DNA of 10,433 bases from Chloroflexota bacterium (GCA_024232355.1 JAAEPW010000107.1:1-10433), one strand, 5' to 3'. Positions 1-6,912 are shown, counted from the stretch's first letter. The notes: generated by a model not told the origin, from the sequence alone. Translations and numbers: made by a program.

Positions 1-123
1 CCTTCCCTCTTTCTCCGCCATTTGCGTTCCTCTCGCCGCAAGCGCCCCCTGCAACTCGTCGATGCTGCTCGCCGGTTTGCCAAACTTATCCCCGATTTGA
101 CTCCCGTCCCTGCCCTTTGTTAA
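1..123 (+). CDS. Possible 3' end of a gene cut by the left edge (strand uncertain)
   Basis: A reading frame is open from the first base to a TAA at 121-123 (40 codons). It gives a basic peptide including RHLRSSRRKRPLQLVDAARR and ending in PALC, the kind of tail seen on some transposases, but I do not recognise a family. The opposite strand is also open here and reads SSIDELQGALAARGTQMAEK. It has an ATG at 19-21 preceded by an AGAGGA-like ribosome site, so a - strand gene starting at the edge is an equal alternative. Both cannot be right. The GC-rich composition contrasts with the sequence after base 155. Confidence 0.25.
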   Translation, partial: PSLFLRHLRSSRRKRPLQLVDAARRFAKLIPDLTPVPALC

Positions 124-135
124 GTTGACGCATAT

Positions 136-153
136 GGGGGGGGGGGGGGGGGG
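136..153. repeat. 18-base G homopolymer
   Basis: An uninterrupted run of 18 G follows CATAT and is followed by ACAAATT. Such a run is a slippage-prone simple repeat. It may be real or may mark an assembly join or a miscounted run. A related GGGGGGACAAA occurs again at 234-244. Confidence 0.95.
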
Positions 154-560
154 ACAAATTAGCTGCCAGGTATCGGTTGGAATCTTTTTGCTTTTTGGCT
201 ATTTGTATCATCAGGCATGTTCCTTGTGAGAAAGGGGGGACAAAGAGTCGACGTTGGAATCTAGTGATATTATACGTGGAATAACTTGAGAGAACAAATC
301 AACACTCTTTTACCGAGTTTGGCAAATGCCAAGCTCAGAACTCGGTGAAGGAAATCTAGTGGTAGACTTGGATTTTCCCACTGCGTGATGCGGACGAGGT
401 CCCGTTGGCCTCGTCCGACGTTCTGTCGGTAGCCGCCTTTGAGTACGTCTACGAACTGGGCAACCCTCACCGGAGGACAGAACCGGCTGCTGGCCCAGAG
501 CGCTCGACCCGGTGACCGGCTGTGTCTCTTTGACCAACCCCTGGTGCAGTATGGCTGCAA
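154..560. other. Stretch without a confident gene, holding two hairpins and short direct repeats
   Basis: No convincing intact gene is seen. GGGGGGACAAA at 148-158 and 234-244, each followed within about 20 bases by GTTGGAATCT (176-185 and 253-262), form an imperfect direct repeat. One hairpin pairs ACCGAGTT (312-319) with AACTCGGT (339-346), with an inner TGGCA/TGCCA stem. A second pairs CGGACGAGG (391-399) with CCTCGTCCG (409-417). Neither hairpin is followed by a T run, so neither is called a terminator. The last part overlaps a possible decayed coding remnant described separately. Confidence 0.5.
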
Positions 561-579
561 CAGGGCTGTTCAGTTCTAA
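347..579 (+). pseudogene. Possible decayed coding remnant in three shifted frames
   Basis: Three successive + strand frames give coding-like peptides that abut with single-step frame changes. The first is EGNLVVDLDFPTA (347-385, then TGA). The second runs from 387 to 470 and includes the stretch DVLSVAAFEYVYELGNPH. The third runs from 469 to 579 and includes GQNRLLAQSARPGDRLCLFD before a TAA. The TAA lies inside the 18-bp repeat at 561-578, so the repeat supplies the end of the frame, as expected if an element inserted into a gene. I cannot name a family. A - strand frame is open over 270-560 and is an alternative. The stitching is inference. Confidence 0.22.
561..578 (+). repeat. Solo copy of the CAGGGCTGTTCAGTTCTA repeat
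   Basis: CAGGGCTGTTCAGTTCTA occurs here, again in the same orientation at 819-836, and inverted at 1048-1065, all perfect over 18 bases. It looks like the terminal inverted repeat of an insertion element. This copy has no obvious partner of its own other than the inverted one at 1048-1065, which would give a composite span of about 505 bp. Confidence 0.7.
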
Positions 580-620
580 CGATCTTTCGGTGCAGATCGC
601 TCACAGCCACCGCACTTGTC

Positions 621-789
621 GCGGAAATCCTTCCGCAGTTTTCGGAAACCCTCTGAACGCCCATGCTCGCCAGGGATCGTCAGATCCTGGCTTTGCGCGA
701 TGAAAATTGGCTCCGAAAACGGTAAAAATGACGATTTAGGCGGGGATCTGACGATCCCCTTGGAGCAATAACTGCCGAAGGATTTCCGC
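621..789. repeat. Nested inverted-repeat element
   Basis: The outer arms are GCGGAAATCCTTCCGCAGTT (621-640) and AACTGCCGAAGGATTTCCGC (770-789), complementary at 19 of 20 positions. Inside them lies a perfect 15-bp inverted repeat, GGGATCGTCAGATCC (673-687) with GGATCTGACGATCCC (744-758). The two levels suggest a small non-autonomous element of about 86 bp inside an older palindromic one. I see no coding sequence and no clear target duplication. The family is unknown. Confidence 0.6.
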
Positions 790-845
790 CGAGCAGTACT
801 AGGGTGTTAACTTGGCAGCAGGGCTGTTCAGTTCTAAACAAATAT

Positions 846-1004
846 TCACTACCGGACACTTTTCATATATGAGCGAGAGATGTTGATTTTTTTTGCCACG
901 AATTGCACGAATTTTCACAAATTTTTCTCTCCACATTCGTGGTAATTCAGTGCAACCTACGGTTGCCTTAATTCGTGGCTAAAGAAAAAAGTGTCCGGTA
1001 GTGA
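846..1004. mobile_element. 159-bp MITE with 10-bp target duplication
   Basis: The element starts TCACTACCGGACACTTTT (846-863) and ends with the exact complement AAAAGTGTCCGGTAGTGA (987-1004). The 10 bases AAACAAATAT occur directly before it (836-845) and directly after it (1005-1014), as expected for a target-site duplication. It has no reading frame that could encode a transposase, so it would need an enzyme in trans. Duplications of 9-12 bp are common among IS4-related elements, but the family is not assigned. The interior is AT-rich and contains a further palindromic repeat. Confidence 0.78.
895..979. repeat. CCACGAATT-type palindromic repeat inside the MITE
   Basis: GCCACGAATT (895-904) pairs with AATTCGTGGC (970-979). 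Further partial copies of the CACGAATT word lie at 906-913, and inverted at 935-942. A perfect small hairpin GCAACC-TAC-GGTTGC sits at 952-966. From memory, strings built of CCACGAATT words recur between genes in many environmental bacteria. That recurrence was not searched here. Confidence 0.55.
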
Positions 1005-1205
1005 AAACAAATATCGCGCAACTAGGACTTTGCAAGTCTGGTCTGTGTAGAACTGAACAGCCCTGATAACTGGACGTTGTGGGGTGGGGAAGGATCGGTG
1101 AGAGGCGTTGTCTGTGGCCACAAGCGGGTGCTCGATCGTGTTAGCTGTCATAGGTAGACGTGAGCCAAGTCACGGTCGACGGAACGAGGTAATGACCCGA
1201 GTTAC

Positions 1206-1234
1206 TATTGCGCGGCGGCAAAGTTTGCTATACT
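1206..1234 (+). promoter_or_regulatory. Predicted extended -10 promoter of the first secreted-protein gene
   Basis: TGCTATACT at 1226-1234 contains an extended TG element and a TATACT -10 box. A -35 box is weak: TATTGC at 1206-1211 has 17-bp spacing, or TTGCGC at 1208-1213 has 15-bp spacing. Transcription would start near 1241, giving a leader of about 25 bases that includes the ribosome site AAGGAG at 1251-1256. Confidence 0.42.
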
Positions 1235-1265
1235 GACTCTACATCTAAAAAAGGAGTTGCGCAAA

Positions 1266-4200
1266 ATGAAATCACAATTTTCTCACTGGCCAATACGTTT
1301 CTTTATCATTATAGTAATCGGGCTGGCGATTCCGGCTCAAATCGGGCAAGCGCAAAGCACCGATTACCCCATCGTCGATACCGGGCAGGCGGCTTGCTAC
1401 AACAGCAATGGCGTGGAGATCACTTGCCCGGCGGAGGGGCAAGCTTTTTATGGGCAAGATGCCCAGTACACGGGCAACGCGCCCAGCTATACCGACAACA
1501 GCGACGGAACCATCAGCGATAACGTCACCGGCTTGATGTGGCAGGACAGCGCCAACACCGACGGTGACAGCGACATCGACGCCGACGACAAGTTGACCTA
1601 CGCTCAGGCGCAAACGTACTGTACAGACCTGACCCTGGCAAGTCAGACTGACTGGCGGCTGCCCGACATTAAACAGCTTTACTCGCTGATAGATTTCAGA
1701 GGCACCGACCCCAGCGGTTACGAAGGCACCGACACCTCTAGCTTTATTCCATTCATCGACACCGACTATTTTGATTTTGCCTATGGCGACACTGACGCCG
1801 GAGAGCGCATCATTGACGCCCAGTATGCCTCCAGCACGCTGTACGTTGGCAACGGCGGCAGCAGCATGTTTGGCGTCAACCTGGCCGATGGGCGCATCAA
1901 AGGCTACGGGGCGGGGGGTAAGACATTTTTTGTCATCTGCGCCCGGGGTAGCACCAGCTATGGCGAAAACGACTTTGGCAATAATGGCGACAGCACCATC
2001 ACCGACAGCGCCACAGGCTTGATGTGGGCGCAAAACGACAGCGCTACCGGCCTGAACTGGGAAGAAGCACTCGCCTGGGTAGAAACGAAAAACGCCGCCA
2101 ACTATCTCGGTCACGACGATTGGCGGTTGCCAAACGCCAAAGAACTGCAAGGCATTGTGGATTATGACCGCTCGCCCGATACCACCAGTTCCGCCGCCAT
2201 CGACCCGTTGTTCAATGCCACCGGCATCACCAACGAAGCGGGCGTCGCCGACTATCCCACCTATTGGAGCAGTACTACCCACGTCAAGTGGACCGCAAAC
2301 CCCGGCGGGTCCGGTGCATACGTTGCCTTTGGCCGGGCGATGGGCTATATGAACGGAAGCTGGATCGACGTCCACGGCGCAGGCGCACAGCGCAGCGACC
2401 CCAAATCCGGCGACCCGGACGACTGGCCCACCGGACACGGCCCGCAGGGCGACGCCATCCGCATCTATAACTATGTCCGCCTGGTGCGCGACGCCGGTGA
2501 CGACCCCGTGACTCCACCAGTGGACTATGACCAGGAGGTTTATCTGCCGCTCATCAACTACAATCACACCACCACCACCAGTAGCAGTGGCAATCCAACG
2601 GTTGATGACTATAATCTGTTTGCCCCCTTGGACAGCACCACCACCTACCTGATAGATGAAGCAGGCGACACCGCCTTTACATGGAGCAGCACCTATCACC
2701 CTGGCAACGCCGTCTACTTGCTGGAAAACGGTAGCCTGCTGCGTACTGGCAAGACCCAATCCACCAGCTTTGACGCGGGCGGTGCAGGCGGCATTGCCGA
2801 AGAAATTGCGCCCGACAGCAGCGTCGTCTGGTCCTTTGAGTATAACACCGGCCAGGCTCGTCTGCATCACGACATCGAGCCGCTGCCCAACGGAAACGTG
2901 CTGATGATCGCCTGGGAACTGAAAACCGAGGCCCAGGCCATTGCCGCCGGCCGCGATTCAACCCAGCTTTCTGATGGCGAATTGTGGCCCGACACCATCA
3001 TCGAGGTAAACCCAGAGACCGATACCATCGTCTGGGAATGGCACGTTTGGGACCACCTCGTCCAGGACTATGACAACACCAAGACCAATTATGGCGTGGT
3101 AGCCGACTACCCCGAACTGATCGACCTGAACTATAGTGGCCTCGGCAGCCCACCCGGCAGCGCCGACTGGAACCACACCAACTCTATCGACTATAACAGT
3201 GAATTCGACCAGATACTAATCAGCGTGCGCAGCTTTAGCGAGATTTGGATCATCGACCACAGCACCACGAGCGCCCAGGCAGCGGGACACACTGGCGGCG
3301 ACAGCGGTATGGGTGGCGACCTGCTCTACCGCTGGGGCAACCCGCAGGCACACGATGCCGGAAACGCGAGCGACCAGCAGCTTTATGTTCAGCACGACGC
3401 CCAATGGATCCCGACCGGCTATCCCGGCGAGGGCAACATTCTCATCTTTAACAACGGCTTGCAGCAACTGGATCGCGCCTATTCCTCGGTGGACGAGATC
3501 GTTCCGCCGGTGAATGATTCCGGCCAATATACGTCCTACGGGCCGTCGGCGCCAACTTGGACCTACACAGCCGATACCCCGACTGATTTTTACGCGACCA
3601 ACATCTCGGGCGCGCAGCGATTGCCCGATGGCAACACCCTGATCTGCGATGGCCCAAACGGCTACTTTTTCGAGGTCACGCCCGCCGGTGACACCGTGTG
3701 GGAGTACGACTCTGCCGACACAGCCTTTCGCGTCACCCGCTACACCTCGGATTACGCGGGGATGCCGAGCGTGAGCAATTTGCAAGCTGATGCCAACCTC
3801 ATAGTTCAGCAGCTAGAGCCTCAAGTTTACCTGCCACTGTTCGTTAGCAGCCGTTCAAACACCGATTCCCCCGCCTTTACCATCGATCAGACCTTGTCCG
3901 ACGGGGCGCAGCGCAACACGATCGCTTTTGACGCGCTGGCCTTTCTCACCGGCGACCTGGGGTCCGATTCCTTTTTCCCGCCCGGCAAGGTGGCCGACTT
4001 TTGGGGTTTTCAATACCTGCGCGACAACGACCCCACAGAAATGGGCCACAACACCGACTTTTTGACCAGCGCCGCCTTTAACATGCTCACCACCCTCACC
4101 TCTGCCCAACGCGCCGAACTGATCGCGCTGGCAGAAGACCAGGTGGACGATATCAACCAGTATGCTTACGATCGCTTTGTGCTGATACAAGCATTTCGCC

Positions 4201-5021
4201 GCTTGCTGGAAAACGACCTGCCCGCTGGAAGCACCGGACTGGACGAAGCAGCAGTCAAAGCCTACTCTGCCGACCTGTACCAACTGGATGGTGAGATCAG
4301 CTATGAACGGGCGCAAGTGATGGGTGGCATGATCAGCACATTCAGTGCCGACCAACGTGCGTACCTCGACGCGATGGTCGGGCAAGGGATGCTCAACTGG
4401 CCGGATGTAGACGAACCGGCAGAGCTGCAAGGGCTAGAGCACGACGTCAAAGTGGCGGTGATGACCTATGCCGGCGACATGTTCAGTTGGTACGCCGGAT
4501 CGGTGGATGCGGACGTCTACTTTTGCCCGGAACGGCAGGGCACGTACTTTGGCTCCTTTTATATGAAAGACGCGCCCGCCGTCGGCAATCCCGGCTATAC
4601 CATCCCCTCCAACCTGACCTCTGATTTGGGCGAGGCCTTTCTGGACACCCTCACCACCGCGCAGTCGCCCACCATCACCGACTTGGTGGATGAGCAGAAA
4701 CCGGCCCTGTACGCAATCGTAGATCGGCGGGAGGACGTCGCTGCGCTGCTACGACAGTTCATGACCGGCGGAACCCCCGACCAGGCCACCGTCCTGGCCC
4801 TGATGGAGCAATACGGCGAACTGGACGGCGAGATCATTTATCGCTACGCCACCGCCTTTGTCCAGGTTAACCAAGACCTCACCACCGCGCAACAAACAGC
4901 GTTGATGACACTGCGCACCGACTTGCTGGGCGACCTGTCCTTTCCTGACGGCGCGTATCTGTACTCGGACTCGATAGCGATCCCGGATATTGCGAATACG
5001 GATTTTCTGTTCGCACCATAA
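1266..5021 (+). CDS. Secreted multidomain protein: two DUF1566 domains, arylsulfotransferase-like propeller, tandem LTxxQ domain
   Basis: Encodes 1251 residues. The ATG at 1266 is chosen because AAGGAG (1251-1256) lies nine bases upstream; an in-frame TTG at 1257 touches that site. Residues 1-29 look like a Sec signal peptide (RFFIIIVIGLAIP core, probable cut after IGQA). Two DUF1566-type domains follow at about 80-230 and 243-412, each with TGLMW (88-92, 250-254) and WRLP (130-133, 286-289). The first has an Asp-rich, calcium-loop-like insert, DTDGDSDIDADD. Residues about 440-845 resemble bacterial arylsulfotransferase (ASST) propellers: HHDIEPLPNGN (from 534), HTNSIDY (637), QHDAQWIP (709), GNILIFNNG (723). 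Activity is not established; His637 and His710 are candidate key residues. VYLPL segments at 425-429 and 854-858 bracket this part. Residues 871-1249 match the next gene's product at 258 of 379 positions. No membrane anchor is seen at the C-terminus, so it is probably released or wall-associated. Confidence 0.88.
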   Translation: MKSQFSHWPIRFFIIIVIGLAIPAQIGQAQSTDYPIVDTGQAACYNSNGVEITCPAEGQAFYGQDAQYTGNAPSYTDNSDGTISDNVTGLMWQDSANTDGDSDIDADDKLTYAQAQTYCTDLTLASQTDWRLPDIKQLYSLIDFRGTDPSGYEGTDTSSFIPFIDTDYFDFAYGDTDAGERIIDAQYASSTLYVGNGGSSMFGVNLADGRIKGYGAGGKTFFVICARGSTSYGENDFGNNGDSTITDSATGLMWAQNDSATGLNWEEALAWVETKNAANYLGHDDWRLPNAKELQGIVDYDRSPDTTSSAAIDPLFNATGITNEAGVADYPTYWSSTTHVKWTANPGGSGAYVAFGRAMGYMNGSWIDVHGAGAQRSDPKSGDPDDWPTGHGPQGDAIRIYNYVRLVRDAGDDPVTPPVDYDQEVYLPLINYNHTTTTSSSGNPTVDDYNLFAPLDSTTTYLIDEAGDTAFTWSSTYHPGNAVYLLENGSLLRTGKTQSTSFDAGGAGGIAEEIAPDSSVVWSFEYNTGQARLHHDIEPLPNGNVLMIAWELKTEAQAIAAGRDSTQLSDGELWPDTIIEVNPETDTIVWEWHVWDHLVQDYDNTKTNYGVVADYPELIDLNYSGLGSPPGSADWNHTNSIDYNSEFDQILISVRSFSEIWIIDHSTTSAQAAGHTGGDSGMGGDLLYRWGNPQAHDAGNASDQQLYVQHDAQWIPTGYPGEGNILIFNNGLQQLDRAYSSVDEIVPPVNDSGQYTSYGPSAPTWTYTADTPTDFYATNISGAQRLPDGNTLICDGPNGYFFEVTPAGDTVWEYDSADTAFRVTRYTSDYAGMPSVSNLQADANLIVQQLEPQVYLPLFVSSRSNTDSPAFTIDQTLSDGAQRNTIAFDALAFLTGDLGSDSFFPPGKVADFWGFQYLRDNDPTEMGHNTDFLTSAAFNMLTTLTSAQRAELIALAEDQVDDINQYAYDRFVLIQAFRRLLENDLPAGSTGLDEAAVKAYSADLYQLDGEISYERAQVMGGMISTFSADQRAYLDAMVGQGMLNWPDVDEPAELQGLEHDVKVAVMTYAGDMFSWYAGSVDADVYFCPERQGTYFGSFYMKDAPAVGNPGYTIPSNLTSDLGEAFLDTLTTAQSPTITDLVDEQKPALYAIVDRREDVAALLRQFMTGGTPDQATVLALMEQYGELDGEIIYRYATAFVQVNQDLTTAQQTALMTLRTDLLGDLSFPDGAYLYSDSIAIPDIANTDFLFAP

Positions 5022-5154
5022 ACCAGCAAACGTGCATCAAATTGCAATGCAATATCGGAATAGAGGCTGGAGCCGGATTTTCCCTGGCAAGACTGGAAAC
5101 TAGTTTCAGACAATCGATGGTCAAACAAAATCACATACACACAAGGAGAAACAA

Positions 5155-6756
5155 ATGAAAACAAAAATCTCGTACTTGATACTACTCGTAACACTGCTCG
5201 TATTCGCTTGTTCGCCCGGCCTCACGGACGCGAACCAAACCGTCGAGCCGCCTGCCGCGCAAGCGGCGGAAATCTCGGCCGGTGAGTCACAAGATGAACA
5301 ACCTGCCGCAGTGCAACAGCCACCGGCAGGAGATGAGTCTGGGCAGGCCCAGCCCCCCGACGGACGCACGCCCCCACAACAAGCCATCGAGGCTTGCAAC
5401 GTAAAGAGCGAGGGGGATGTGTGTGAATTTGCTGCCCAAAGGGGCACAGAGACAGGCATCTGCGAGACGGTGCAAGAGCAACTCGCCTGCTCGCCCCAAC
5501 GCGAGCGGCCTGGCGAGGGTCAAGCGGGCGAAAACCAGCCCCCCGGCGATACGCCTGACGGAGAGAGCCGAGCGTACAACATCGAACAGGCCCTGTCGGA
5601 CCGGGCGCAGGGGATGACCATCTCTTTTGATGCGCTGGCTTTCCTGACGGGTAACCTGGGCGCGGATTCGTTCTATCCGCCCGGCAAGGTGGCCGACTTT
5701 TGGGGCTTTCAATATCTGCGCGACAATGACCCCAGCGCAATGGGTCACAACACTGATTTCCTGACCAGAGCGGCCCTCAACGTGCTCTATGTCCTGACAC
5801 CCGATCAGCGCGCCGAACTGGTGGCGCTGGCCGAGGGGCAGGTGGGCGCAATCGCAGAGTACGGCTACAATCGCTTTGTGCTGATGGATGCCTTTCGCCG
5901 TTTGCTGGAGGGCGACCTGCCCGCCGGAACCACGGGTTTGGATGAACAAGCTGTACGCGCTTACTCGGCAGAACTCTATCGGCTCGATGGCGAGATCAGC
6001 TTTGAGCGGGCGCAGGTAATGGGCCGTATGCTCAGTTCCCTGGACGTGACCCAACTGGCGCATCTGGACGGCATGGTGGGCCAAGGGATGCTCGAATGGC
6101 CCGACGTGGAGGAACCGTCAGACCTACGCAGCCTCGGCCGCGACGTCAAAGTGGCCGTGATGACCTACGCCGGTGACATGTTTAGTTGGTACGCCGGATC
6201 GGTCGAGGCGGACGTCTACTTTTGCCCGGAGCGGCAGGGAACCTATTTTGGCTCTTTCTACCTCAAAGATGCCCCTGCGATGGGCAACCCTGATTACACA
6301 ATCTCTTCCAGTTTGACGGGCGATATGGGAGATGCAATGCTGGGAATCTTGACCGCAGACCAGGCCCAACTGGTGACCAGCTTGGTGGATGTCCAGAGGC
6401 CGTACTTGCTGGGGATTGTGGATGCGCGGCAAGAGGTGTCCACAGAACTGCGGCGTTTTATGGCAGGTGAATCGCCAGACAGCGCCACCGTGCTGAACTT
6501 GATGGAGGAATACGGTGAATTGGACGGCGCGATTGTCTACAACTTTGCGACCAACTTTGCGCAACTCGATCAATCCTTGAGCAATGAGCAGCGGGCGCAA
6601 TTGATGGCGCTCCGCACCGAAATGTTGGGCGATATGATGTATCCATCTGGTGCGTATTTGTACTCTGAGCCTGTAGCTATGCCGGAGGTTCCGAATACGG
6701 ACTTTTTGTTCACATCCAATACTGTCCAGATAAGCAATAGTCATAGAGCAACTTAG
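5155..6756 (+). CDS. Lipoprotein with four-cysteine module and tandem LTxxQ domain
   Basis: Encodes 533 residues. The start is supported by AAGGAG at 5143-5148, six bases before ATG. The N-terminus has a lipoprotein signal, SYLILLVTLLVFAC, with Cys19 as the lipidated residue, so the protein should sit on the outer face of the membrane. A low-complexity Gln/Pro/Glu-rich linker (about 20-140) contains a compact module with Cys81, Cys90, Cys103 and Cys112, probably two disulfides. Residues 141-519 are colinear with the C-terminal domain of the upstream protein, without gaps. LTxxQ-like motifs lie at LTPDQ 214-218, LDVTQ 296-300, LTADQ 399-403 and LSNEQ 475-479, and the domain's single Cys is at 357 in the segment CPERQGTYFGSFY. 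The gene follows its paralog after 133 bases, in the same direction. No promoter or terminator was recognised in that gap, so co-transcription is possible. The function is unknown. The LTxxQ motifs recall Spy/CpxP periplasmic chaperones, but overall homology is unproven. Confidence 0.87.
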   Translation: MKTKISYLILLVTLLVFACSPGLTDANQTVEPPAAQAAEISAGESQDEQPAAVQQPPAGDESGQAQPPDGRTPPQQAIEACNVKSEGDVCEFAAQRGTETGICETVQEQLACSPQRERPGEGQAGENQPPGDTPDGESRAYNIEQALSDRAQGMTISFDALAFLTGNLGADSFYPPGKVADFWGFQYLRDNDPSAMGHNTDFLTRAALNVLYVLTPDQRAELVALAEGQVGAIAEYGYNRFVLMDAFRRLLEGDLPAGTTGLDEQAVRAYSAELYRLDGEISFERAQVMGRMLSSLDVTQLAHLDGMVGQGMLEWPDVEEPSDLRSLGRDVKVAVMTYAGDMFSWYAGSVEADVYFCPERQGTYFGSFYLKDAPAMGNPDYTISSSLTGDMGDAMLGILTADQAQLVTSLVDVQRPYLLGIVDARQEVSTELRRFMAGESPDSATVLNLMEEYGELDGAIVYNFATNFAQLDQSLSNEQRAQLMALRTEMLGDMMYPSGAYLYSEPVAMPEVPNTDFLFTSNTVQISNSHRAT

Positions 6757-6819
6757 CAAAAAGCGAGTCACCTGGTACAACATGCAATGCTTGATAGTTT
6801 TCATGCACAGCTACCCGGC

Positions 6820-6912
6820 GCTAAGCCGCTGCGCTCAAAGCCGAACCCCGCTACGCGGGCAATACGAGCCTCTGAAGGAGGGTGCGGATGCTGCGCATCC
6901 AAAGCTGTTAGC
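6820..6912. repeat. Cluster of GC-rich hairpins between converging genes
   Basis: GCTAA (6820-6824) can pair with TTAGC (6908-6912) around inner hairpins. These are CCCGC-TAC-GCGGG (6847-6859), CCTC/GAGG (6869-6872 with about 6878-6881) and GGATGC-TGC-GCATCC (6886-6900). The word GCTGCGC or GCTACGC recurs three times at the centres. The cluster fills the 176-bp gap between the lipoprotein gene (+) and the acetyltransferase gene (-). It could stop transcription from both sides or be a REP-like repeat. There is no T tract typical of an intrinsic terminator. Confidence 0.5.

Larger units (their letters stand above)
819..1065. mobile_element. MITE-like element with 18-bp terminal inverted repeats, interrupted by another MITE
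   Basis: CAGGGCTGTTCAGTTCTA (819-836) pairs perfectly with TAGAACTGAACAGCCCTG (1048-1065). Removing the nested element 846-1004 together with one copy of its 10-bp duplication leaves about 78 bp, which carries nothing coding. That is the size of a minimal non-autonomous element or a relic of an insertion sequence with both ends retained. No convincing target duplication is seen directly outside the repeats. Confidence 0.6.

Noticed and set aside
391..417. Intrinsic terminator
   Set aside because: The 9-bp GC-rich stem is perfect but is followed by ACGTTCTGTC with no T tract, and no confident gene ends before it.
1272..2870. A 532-codon open frame on the - strand
   Set aside because: It is antisense to the DUF1566/arylsulfotransferase-like gene, its composition is the Val/Gly/Ala-rich type expected of GC-rich shadow frames, and it shows no recognisable motif. 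The + strand reading has a signal peptide, ribosome site and clear domains.
3855..4430. Long - strand open frame opposite the shared domain, with a counterpart at 5287-6084
   Set aside because: Both are mirror frames of the duplicated domain, and their mutual similarity follows from the + strand homology.
5022..5154. Intrinsic terminator between the two secreted-protein genes
   Set aside because: AAACTAGTTT (5096-5105) is palindromic, but the stem is short and AT-rich and no T run follows.
6820..6912. Integron attC-like recombination site
   Set aside because: The outer GCTAAC/GTTAGC-like pair recalls attC core sites, but the GTTRRRY consensus is not met and the interior folds as several separate hairpins. 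No integrase or cassette array is present.
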